Source: Streptomyces blattellae (lineage in GTDB: Bacteria; Actinomycetota; Actinomycetes; Streptomycetales; Streptomycetaceae). Taken from it: a stretch of 64,000 bases of DNA. Below are positions 20,629 to 27,816 of this stretch, in pieces. The notes beneath the pieces are model-generated. The model made no database searches, had not been told where the DNA came from, and was given only the letters and a program-made list of their open reading frames with translations. Numbering within the stretch: position 1 is the first letter of the stretch; each line of letters starts with the position of its first letter. The translations under genes and the position numbers were made by a program. The stretch covers positions 1-64,000 of the forward strand of contig NZ_WJBG01000003.1 of the NCBI RefSeq assembly GCF_009709555.1. The letters are read 5' to 3'.

Positions 20629-20731
20629 CGGTCAACACCTCCCCAACCAAGCCGAGTCATCCCGCGGCGACCTCCCGTCACCGCTCGAACAGCACTGACA
20701 CTAGGGACGGTCAGGCCGCGACGCCACCGAA

Positions 20732-21166
20732 TTACGGCACGGGTCGTTCCGTGCCGTAGAGCGTCTCCAGGTTGACCAGTTGGATGTCAGGGGCAGTCTG
20801 CGCGGCCGCGTATGCCTTGTCGTGGAAGTCCGTGCCGCTGAGACACATAAGTCGAGCGCTGGTGGTGTCGTAGCGTCCCGCTTGGGTGATGAGATCGCGG
20901 ATGTGGCGAAGGCGCTCGACGTGAGCGATGCCCATCGTGTCGTTCCATTTGGCCTCGCCAATGGCCAGAAGCGGCGGCTTGGAGCCCGTCGGCGTACCGA
21001 TGACCGCCACATCCACTTCATGTCCGACGCGAGCCTTGGGATCGTGCACCGCACCGTGTCCGACCCGGGCGGGCAGACCGCCGATCAGTGCGGGGTCGGC
21101 GTGGTGCAGCGCCCAGTCGCGGCAGATCCCAGACCGGTCGCATGACGGCGTAGAGGTGGTAGTCAA
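20732..21166 (-). pseudogene. C-terminal relic of an archaeal-type AAA ATPase (DUF234-like) joined to a copied rsgA start
   Basis: From the TTG at 21166 this reads LTTTSTPSCDRSG and then continues as a 144-residue product with RVGHEVDVAVIG, LLAIGEAKWNDTMGIAHVERLRHIRDLI and NLETLYG. This matches the C-terminal nuclease-like part of ATPase_2/DUF234 proteins, where RxGxEVD and GEAKW are typical. The ATPase part is absent. The first codons and ribosome site are a copy of the rsgA start (41-bp repeat). It may be expressed as a short chimera, but a dead fragment is more likely. Confidence 0.65.
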
Positions 21167-21193
21167 GGGTGCCCCCTCGAAGGGCGGCCCCGG
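21153..21193. repeat. rsgA start-region repeat, copy B (41 bp)
   Basis: Same orientation as the copy at 20478-20518, with 39 of 41 bases identical. It provides a ribosome site and TTG in frame with the ATPase relic. Confidence 0.9.
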
Positions 21194-21212
21194 GGTTCCG
21201 CCCGCCCCGGCG

Positions 21213-22694
21213 TCAGGCCTTCGTGCAGTTCTCGCCGTTGAGGGTGAAGTCGTACGCCGGGGAGTTCTTGCCGCGCCAGGAGGAGAGGAAGCCGAAGGCG
21301 AGGGAGCCGTCGGCGGGGACCTTCTTGTTGTAGTCGGCGGCGGTGGCGGTGACGCGGGAGCCGTTCTGGGAGAAGCTCGCGTCCCACATCTGGCCGACCT
21401 GCTGCCCGTCCTTGAAGGACCAGGTGACCCGCCAGTTGTCCAGGGCCTCGGCGGTGGTGACGGTGACGGTGGCCTGGAAGCCGTCGGGCCACTGGTTGAC
21501 CAGGTCGTAGGCGACCTCGCAGGCGGCCGGGGCGCTCGCCTCGGGGTCCGGGTCGCCGCCGCGGGCGGTGGAGGAGGTGGTGCCCTGGGGTTCCGGGTCG
21601 GGTGCCGAGCGCTCGGAGCGGTCCGAGGCACCGGTCGCCGACGGCTCGGGCGAGACGGTCGCCGAGTCCGAGGGCCGCGCGCTGATGGACGGTTCGGAGA
21701 AGCCGGGGTCGGCCACCGGCTGGCGGTCGGAGCCGTCACCGGGTCCCGCGGCGCCGTCGCCGGTGGAACCGAAGGGCATCATCGAGGCGGCGAGCGCCAG
21801 CAGGGAGACGATGACGGCGGCGACGAGCAGGCCGCCCCGCACGACGCGCGCCTTGTGCGCGCCGGGGTTCGGGGGCACGTCCGCGGGTGCCGGGCGTCCG
21901 GCGCCCAGCCGTACCTCGGCGGCTCTGCGGCGGCGTTCCAGATAGGCGAGGCCGCCCCAGCCGATCACACCGCTGGCGAGGGCGGTCGGCAGCCCGCCGC
22001 CGTGCAGCCGGAGACAGGCGGCGGCCTCCGCGCACTCCACGCACCGGGCGAGGTGGCGGGAGAGGTCGTCCGGGGTGTCGGCGAGGGGTGAGCGGGTGAC
22101 CGCGTCGAGCAGCCGGGCGTAGCTGCGGCACTGCGCGGCCATCGGCGTGTCGAGGTGGTTGCGGTGGCAGCGGTCCCGGAACAGGCCCCTTACCTGGTCG
22201 AGTTCGGCGGCGACCGCGGCCGGGTCGAGGCCGAGCCGACGTGCCACGACGGACATCGGCAGGGCCTCCACCTCGGCCAGCCACAGCAGCGCCGCGTCCG
22301 CTTCCTGCATGTCGCGCAGGCCGCGCAGCGCGAGGGGGCGCTGCAGCGGGGGTCCGGTGTAGCGGGCGGCGTTGTCCGAGTTGAGCCACAGCCGCAGCTC
22401 CGGGTCGAGCTTGTGGCCCTGGCCGTCGGTCTCCCAGGCCGTCGCGGTGGTCCGAACGGCCGTCAGCAGCAAGGGTATCCGGGGCAGCCGGGCCGAGCGG
22501 CGGCCGGCGTTGCCGGATGTGCCGGTCTCACCGGCACGGGCCTCGCGTATGCCGAGCGCGAAGGCCTCGGTGGCCAGCCGGGTGGCCGCGGCGGATCCGG
22601 CGGTGCACAGGTCGGCGTACGAGAGCACGGCGTCCCAGCACTCGGAGAACAGCGCGGCCTCGGCGGCGTCCTGGGGGGTCGGCAGGTCGGGCAT
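21213..22694 (-). CDS. Membrane protein with sigma-like cytoplasmic region and extracellular CBM2 (cellulose-binding) domain
   Basis: 493 aa. Residues 1-190 resemble an RNA polymerase sigma-factor arrangement: a helical region, then ADAALLWLAEVEALPMSVVARRLGLDPAAVAAELDQVR, like sigma region 4. A putative zinc-finger-like segment follows (DDLSRHLARCVECAEAAACL). One transmembrane helix (GGLLVAAVIVSLLALAASMM) lies at about 285-305. Outside is a Ser/Pro/Asp linker and a CBM2 domain (CEVAYDLVNQWPDGFQATVTV to ..NGENC). The CBM2 disulfide Cys at both ends are present. A role in sensing cellulose or chitin and signalling inwards is inferred. ATG at 22694 has GGAG upstream. Confidence 0.85.
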   Translation of the reverse strand: MPDLPTPQDAAEAALFSECWDAVLSYADLCTAGSAAATRLATEAFALGIREARAGETGTSGNAGRRSARLPRIPLLLTAVRTTATAWETDGQGHKLDPELRLWLNSDNAARYTGPPLQRPLALRGLRDMQEADAALLWLAEVEALPMSVVARRLGLDPAAVAAELDQVRGLFRDRCHRNHLDTPMAAQCRSYARLLDAVTRSPLADTPDDLSRHLARCVECAEAAACLRLHGGGLPTALASGVIGWGGLAYLERRRRAAEVRLGAGRPAPADVPPNPGAHKARVVRGGLLVAAVIVSLLALAASMMPFGSTGDGAAGPGDGSDRQPVADPGFSEPSISARPSDSATVSPEPSATGASDRSERSAPDPEPQGTTSSTARGGDPDPEASAPAACEVAYDLVNQWPDGFQATVTVTTAEALDNWRVTWSFKDGQQVGQMWDASFSQNGSRVTATAADYNKKVPADGSLAFGFLSSWRGKNSPAYDFTLNGENCTKA

Positions 22695-22896
22695 GGGTCT
22701 CCTGCATCCACGAGCGAGGTCAACTCACCATATTGGCAACGGAGTTGGGTGGAACCTCGCAGCAGAGCACGAGCTTTTCACGTTTCCAACACAACTGACA
22801 AGCGCCGTGTTCAGATGTCATGACAGACCGTCGTGCCCCCACAACTCCAGCCACTTGTACGGATGCGAGCCCCGTTCGTCTCACCCATACGGTCAC

Positions 22897-23244
22897 CTAT
22901 ACCGTGGCGGACTCCTCCGCCGGAAGGCTGTCCATGAAGGAAATGACCGAGAACACCGGGCGGCGGGGTCCGGACGGGCCGTATCCGGACGGGCCGTATC
23001 CGGGCGGGCCGTATCCGGGCGGGCCGTATCCGGGCGGCGAGGACAGGCCGAAGTCGTCCATGGTGGCGCGGTAGGCCTCCAGGAGCCGGATGTGGTACTC
23101 CAGCGGCGCACCCAGCGGGTTCGCCTTGCCGAGCGGGGTCGTCGACTCGGGGCACCAGGTGGTGAACCGGGGCGTGATGGCCTCCCGCGGCACATGCGGA
23201 AAGCACTCCATCAGATCCTCGACCAGCGCGGTACGGCTGCCCAT
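22897..23244 (-). CDS. Hypothetical protein with GYGPP repeats
   Basis: 115 aa with no family I recognise. The N-terminal 75 residues (TALVEDLMECFPHVPREAI, then EYHIRLLEAYRATMDDFGL) look folded. Then come four PGYGP-type repeats encoded by a 15-bp tandem array and a short tail. ATG at 23244 has a strong GGAGGAGG ribosome site at about 9 bases, which argues for a real gene. It is divergent from the conflict operon and shares its upstream region. Confidence 0.65.
   Translation of the reverse strand: MGSRTALVEDLMECFPHVPREAITPRFTTWCPESTTPLGKANPLGAPLEYHIRLLEAYRATMDDFGLSSPPGYGPPGYGPPGYGPSGYGPSGPRRPVFSVISFMDSLPAEESATV
22976..23035. repeat. 15-bp tandem repeat, four units
   Basis: Four contiguous units of GGGCCGTATCCGGGC (the first ends in GGAC). 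On the minus strand they encode PGYGP-type repeats within the 115-aa protein. The frame is conserved if the unit number changes. Confidence 0.9.
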
Positions 23245-23458
23245 CCCGTGCCTCCTCCCGGCTCAGGCGTTCGACTCCTCACGGTAGGCCCCCGTCCGTG
23301 GGCTCGGAGTGCCGGGCCCCCGCTGGGCGCTTCCCTGTGGCCCGAGAGGTTTCGCCGTTCCTACGCAAACGCGTCACCTCATCTGATAAGCATCGCTACA
23401 AGTCCACGTCGCGCCGGGCCGGCCGGACGTGGCACATGAGAGCACCGCGGGGGGACGG

Positions 23459-24445
23459 GTGGCCGCTTCGGGCAGAGCTCAACTGGTCTTTGTGCACGGC
23501 ATCGGTGCCCTGCGCAACGCCGAACAAGAACGGCGCACCTGGTTGGAGTCCCTGGCCTGCGGCGCGCGCCGGGCCGGTCACAGCGACTCCGTCTCGGGGC
23601 TGACCCGGGGCTGGCTGGCCGACGTCCGATTCGCCGACTACAGCGACCTGTTCCTGGACCGGGAGCGGCAGGGGGACGCCGTCGGGGCGTCACTCGACGC
23701 AGACGAGGCCTTCTTGCTGAACCTCGTCGAGAAGCTGATCGATGAACTCGCGCACCAGGCCCGGGAGAGGAACGACCCGCTGATGCTGCAGGTGGTGGAG
23801 GACGCCCGGCAGCAGTTGCCCGAGCCGACCGGGGGCGGGGCAACGGACCAGCGGCAGGGGGTCGGTGAGCCCGTGCGTCTGCTGGCCGGGGTCCTGACCA
23901 CACTGCTCCAGATCCCGGGGCTGCGACGAGCTGCCCAGTGGGCGAGCGGCCGGTCGCTGCTGGGCCAGCTCGCCCAGGTGGGCCGTTACCTGGGGCGCGG
24001 CGAGCCGGACGCCGCCGGCCGGCCGCTGGACGCGCGGGTGCGGGAGCGGGTGCTGCGGGGCATGGAGCCCGGTCGGCCGCTCGTGGTCGTCGCCCACTCG
24101 CTCGGCACGGTGGTGGCCTTCGAGGCCCTTCAGCGGTACGCCGGACCGGTCCGGCTGCTGGTGACACTCGGCTCCCCGCTCGCCACGGCCACGGCGGTGC
24201 TCCAGCGGGTGCGGCCCCGGCCGGCCCGCACCCCGGAGCCCGTCGAACGGTGGCTCAACTTCTGGGACCGGGACGACATCGTGGTCTGCCGGCCCCGTGT
24301 GCGGCGCTGGATGCTGCCGAACCGGGCGGGGGTGCTGCCCGTCACCGACCGGGTCGACTCCGACGGGATCTGGGTGCACACGGCGACGAAGTACCTGCGG
24401 CAGCCCGCCTTGGCCGGACCCGTGGTCGAGGCTCTGAAGCGATGA
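23459..24445 (+). CDS. Alpha/beta hydrolase, first gene of the conflict operon
   Basis: About 328 aa serine hydrolase-like protein. The strand and oxyanion motif QLVFVHGIG is near the N-terminus, and the nucleophile elbow VVVAHSLGTVVAFEAL has its Ser codon at 24098-24100. LGSPLA, NFWDRDDIV (candidate acid) and IWVHTATKYL (candidate His) follow. An unusual helical insertion of about 90 residues precedes the nucleophile. There is no signal peptide, so it acts inside the cell; lipase, esterase or peptidase activity cannot be separated. GTG at 23459 has GGGGGGA just upstream; GTG at 23429 is the alternative. Its TGA overlaps the next ATG. Candidate effector or processing enzyme. Confidence 0.85.
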   Translation: MAASGRAQLVFVHGIGALRNAEQERRTWLESLACGARRAGHSDSVSGLTRGWLADVRFADYSDLFLDRERQGDAVGASLDADEAFLLNLVEKLIDELAHQARERNDPLMLQVVEDARQQLPEPTGGGATDQRQGVGEPVRLLAGVLTTLLQIPGLRRAAQWASGRSLLGQLAQVGRYLGRGEPDAAGRPLDARVRERVLRGMEPGRPLVVVAHSLGTVVAFEALQRYAGPVRLLVTLGSPLATATAVLQRVRPRPARTPEPVERWLNFWDRDDIVVCRPRVRRWMLPNRAGVLPVTDRVDSDGIWVHTATKYLRQPALAGPVVEALKR

Positions 24446-26508
24446 CCGGTCCGACGGCTCGGCACGTGCTGGTGATAGCCGCCCAGTGCGGTTCCATGGT
24501 CCGTCTGACGCGGCTCGGGCGGGCGGCGCGGGATCTGCACGCCGTCCTGACCGATCCGGTCCTGGGCGGCTGTGCCCGCCGGATCGGCGCCCACCGGTCC
24601 CTGCTGATCGGCGACGACCTCTCGCCGGAGGACGTCCGCACGGCCATGGGCGAGGCGGTCGCCCGGGCGCGGGCCGACTCGGCCGTGCTGATCGTGGCAC
24701 TGCTCGGGCACGGGTTCACCCCGCCGCAGCAGACCGACCTGTACTACATGGTCGGCGGCTCCACGACCGAGAGCACCGGCTCCGCCGTACACGTCGGGCA
24801 GTTGCTGTCCGACGCCGCCGACACAGCGGGCGTGGACGGCGTCATCGCGCTCGTCGACACCTGCCACGCGGGCGGCGCGGTGCCGGACGCCCGCCGGCTC
24901 GCGGGCGGGGTGCGGTCGGGCCGGGCCCGGCTGGCCGTCCTGACCGCGGCGCTCGCCGGTCAGGACGCCCGCGACCTCAAACTGACCTTTGCCCTCACCG
25001 AGGTGCTCCGGCAGGGCGTCGCCGGGGCCGGGAGCGCGTTGTACGTGGACCGCACCCTCACCGGGACACTCCGGGAGCGGGTCGGCGGCCAGGCCGTCGG
25101 ACGTGCCGAGTACGACAACGACCCGTACGCCCTTCAGGGCCTGTGGCTGGCCCGCAACGCGCGGCACCCCGCGGCCGGCTCCGGTGAGTGCGTCGGCCCC
25201 CTCGGGCGGCGGGTGCTGCGTGAGGCGGTGGAGATGTGGCGCAGGACGGCCCGCATCCCCGAGCGGCTGACCCTCACCGTGCTGGAGGAGCTGCACGACT
25301 TCGCCCGCACCGGCCGGCCCGGCGACGAGACGGAGCCCCTGTGGCGCGAACGGGTCGCCGAGGTGACCACCGCGCTGCTGGAGTGCGTGCGCGTGGCCGA
25401 CCTCGTCGACGACACCCTGGACGACGCGCTCACCAGCGACCTGCTGCGCACCGCCGGGCGCCTCGCCGGATTCCCGCCCGTACCGGAGGACGGGGCGCTG
25501 CTGCGCGATCTGCTGGAGTACGCCGCCCTGCGGGCCCAGCCGGCCGACAGCGGCAGGCCCGGGCAGGGACTTGCCCGGTTCCTCGCGGCCCTCGCCGACC
25601 TCGCCGGGCTCGGCACCGAGCACAGCCCGCTGCGTGCCTGGGCCCGGCAGCACCGGCTGACCACGGCGTTCAACGACGCGCTCAAGGACTTCACGGCGGA
25701 CCGCGAGCAGCAGCGGCTGCGGCTGGTCATCAGCCTGGCCGGGGCGTGGACCGGCTGGCCGGAGGAGGTGGAGGCCTATCTGGTGCGCGGCGGCGCCGAC
25801 CGTCCCGCCCAGTGGAGCACCCGCTGTGTCCCGCCCGACCCCGTGGGGGTGGGCCTGGCCATCGGGAAGGCACTGTCCTGGGCACGCGGCCAACTGCCCG
25901 CCCCCGACCTGCTGGTGCACGTCGACGTGGCCGCGCCCGCGCATCTGGTGGCCCGGTGGCAGCCGGAGGAGGCGATGATCGGTCAGCACTTCCTGGGCGC
26001 CCATCACTCCGTCATGGTCCGCTGGAGCGGCCGGCTCGACCCCGCTGCGGGCAACGCGGAGACCAACGACGCAGCCCGCAAATCCCTCCAGGCCATGGCC
26101 GCCTGCGGACGGGTCCCGGTGGAGTGGGTCGACGCCGGAATCCTGCACGACCGGCCCGGTCTCGAGTTCGCGCTGAGGGCCGGGCAGTACGCCACGGCGG
26201 TGGGCGTGGACCACCACCCCGAGGACCTCCCGGACCTGCTGGAACTGCTCCTGCCGTACGCGCCCATCGTCCTGTGGCCGCGCCAGGACGCCCGTCCGGC
26301 CGACGACCGCCTGCGGAGGGTGGTACGGCAGCAGTGGCACACCCTGCCCGGCGGCTTCGTGGATGCCTACCGCGCCCGCTGGAAGGCCCACCGGGACTGC
26401 CTGCTGTGCCTGGGCGACATCCGGGCCGTCTGGCACGACGAGTACTGGCTTGAGTTCTGCCGCCCCTTCGAACGACGTGTCATCTCCGCTCTGGAGGAGG
26501 AATCGTGA
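24442..26508 (+). CDS. Caspase-fold protease with VMAP-like C-terminal region
   Basis: 688 aa. Residues 1-240 form a caspase-like (C14/CHAT clan) domain: ADSAVLIVALLGHGF with His90 and GVIALVDTCHAGGAV with Cys141, the expected catalytic dyad. A helical middle region (about 260-420) follows. The C-terminal 260 residues start RLRLVISLAGAWTGWP, continue with PDLLVHVDVAAP and APIVLWPRQDARP, and resemble the VMAP-C module that accompanies vWA and MoxR genes in ternary conflict systems. It is coupled by 4-base overlaps (ATGA and GTGA) to genes on both sides. Proposed role: a death-type protease held inactive until the ATPase-vWA part senses invasion. The family assignment is from memory of motifs and gene order. 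Confidence 0.85.
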   Translation: MTGPTARHVLVIAAQCGSMVRLTRLGRAARDLHAVLTDPVLGGCARRIGAHRSLLIGDDLSPEDVRTAMGEAVARARADSAVLIVALLGHGFTPPQQTDLYYMVGGSTTESTGSAVHVGQLLSDAADTAGVDGVIALVDTCHAGGAVPDARRLAGGVRSGRARLAVLTAALAGQDARDLKLTFALTEVLRQGVAGAGSALYVDRTLTGTLRERVGGQAVGRAEYDNDPYALQGLWLARNARHPAAGSGECVGPLGRRVLREAVEMWRRTARIPERLTLTVLEELHDFARTGRPGDETEPLWRERVAEVTTALLECVRVADLVDDTLDDALTSDLLRTAGRLAGFPPVPEDGALLRDLLEYAALRAQPADSGRPGQGLARFLAALADLAGLGTEHSPLRAWARQHRLTTAFNDALKDFTADREQQRLRLVISLAGAWTGWPEEVEAYLVRGGADRPAQWSTRCVPPDPVGVGLAIGKALSWARGQLPAPDLLVHVDVAAPAHLVARWQPEEAMIGQHFLGAHHSVMVRWSGRLDPAAGNAETNDAARKSLQAMAACGRVPVEWVDAGILHDRPGLEFALRAGQYATAVGVDHHPEDLPDLLELLLPYAPIVLWPRQDARPADDRLRRVVRQQWHTLPGGFVDAYRARWKAHRDCLLCLGDIRAVWHDEYWLEFCRPFERRVISALEEES

Positions 26509-27464
26509 CCTGGAAGCCCTACTACCACGGCGACGGGATACGGCGACGAGCCGCGCTGGCGCCCGCGCCGCCGTGGCGGACGTTCCCGCGCGCCTCCCAG
26601 CACCGCGAGTACCAGCCGCCGCCGGGCCTGGCCGACGCCGTCAACGCGGCCCTGCACCTGCGCCGCCCGCTGCTGGTGACCGGGCCGGCCGGATCAGGGA
26701 AGTCCACCGTCATCGAACAGGTCGCGCACGAGTTCGATCTCGGGCCCGTGCTGCGCTGGCACATCACGTCCCGCAGCACTTTGGCCGAGGCGCTCTACCG
26801 CTACGACGCCCTGGGCCGCATCCACGCCCAGAGCCTGCGCAGTGCCACCGGCCGGACCGCCCGGCACCACCGGCTCGCCGGCCGGCACGGCGACGACATC
26901 GCCCCCTTCCTCCAGCTCGGCCCGCTCGGCACCGCGCTGCTTCCGGCGGAACGACCCCGGGCCCTGCTCATCGACGAGATCGACAAGAGCGACCTCGACC
27001 TGCCCGGCGATCTGCTCGATGTACTGGAGCGCGGCGAGTACGAGGTCCCCGAACTCGTCCGTCACCGGCGGCGCAGCGTCGGCGTCCGCCTCTGGGACAG
27101 CCAGGACACGCACACCGTCGTCCACGGCCGGGTCCACTGCACACAGTTCCCGTTCATCGTGCTGACCAGCAACGGCGAACGGGACTTCGCCCCGGCCTTC
27201 CTGCGCCGCTGCATCCGCTACACGATGCCGAGCCTGACGGCGGACCTGCTGCGGGACATCGTGCGCGCGCACTTCGACGGGCTGCCCGACGGCGGCGCCC
27301 AGGACCTGATCCGGGAGTTCGCCGAGCGGGTGGGACGCGGCGAGCACCTGGCCGTCGACCAGCTCCTGAACGCGGTGGCCCTGCTCACCGGCGATTTCGC
27401 GCCCGAGGACGGCCAACGGCAGGCCCTGCACGACCTGTTGCTGGCCGAGCTGTCCCGTGCCTGA
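26505..27464 (+). CDS. MoxR-type AAA+ ATPase
   Basis: 319 aa. Walker A GPAGSGKS (residues 60-67), Walker B LLIDEIDKSD (Asp157, Glu158), sensor 1 FIVLTSNGERDF and the arginine-finger region AFLRRCIRYTMP are all present, so it should be an active ATPase. MoxR proteins act as chaperone-like remodelling motors together with vWA proteins, here the next gene. It starts with GTG in a 4-base overlap with the protease gene and its own stop overlaps the next GTG. Confidence 0.93.
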   Translation: MTWKPYYHGDGIRRRAALAPAPPWRTFPRASQHREYQPPPGLADAVNAALHLRRPLLVTGPAGSGKSTVIEQVAHEFDLGPVLRWHITSRSTLAEALYRYDALGRIHAQSLRSATGRTARHHRLAGRHGDDIAPFLQLGPLGTALLPAERPRALLIDEIDKSDLDLPGDLLDVLERGEYEVPELVRHRRRSVGVRLWDSQDTHTVVHGRVHCTQFPFIVLTSNGERDFAPAFLRRCIRYTMPSLTADLLRDIVRAHFDGLPDGGAQDLIREFAERVGRGEHLAVDQLLNAVALLTGDFAPEDGQRQALHDLLLAELSRA

Positions 27465-27816
27465 CGGCCCTGACGGCCGACTGGGCTCTCCCCCACCCGA
27501 CGGCCCCCACCACCAACCCAACCCTCCCGCACCCTACGGACCCGACCACCGATCCAACCGTCCCGCACCCGACGGCCCCAACCGCCGATCCAACCCTCCC
27601 GCACCCAACGGACCCGACCGCCGATCCAACCCTCCCGCACCCAACGGCCCCCACCACCAACCCAACCCTCCCGCACCCAACGGCCCCCACCACCAACCCA
27701 ACCCTCCCGCACCCAACGGACCCGACCGCCGATCCAACCCTCCCGCACCCAACGGACCCGACCACCGATCCAACCCTCCCGCACCCAACGGCCCCAACCG
27801 CCGATCCAACCGTGCC
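27457..27816 (+). repeat. Minisatellite, ten 36-bp units at the start of the SAV_2336/vWA gene
   Basis: Units are contiguous and in frame: GCACCCAACGGACCCGACCG is typical of the first part and CCGATCCAACCCTCCC closes the unit. There are HHQP and RRSN variants. The first unit starts GTGCCTGACGGC and the sequence after the last starts GTGCCCGACGGT, so the array is exactly 360 bp between two copies of the start-codon region. There are no spacers, so it is not CRISPR. Confidence 0.92.

Noticed and set aside
27457..27816. Possible CRISPR array because of ten regular 36-bp repeats
   Set aside because: Units are directly contiguous without variable spacers, are in frame with a long protein and have no cas genes nearby.
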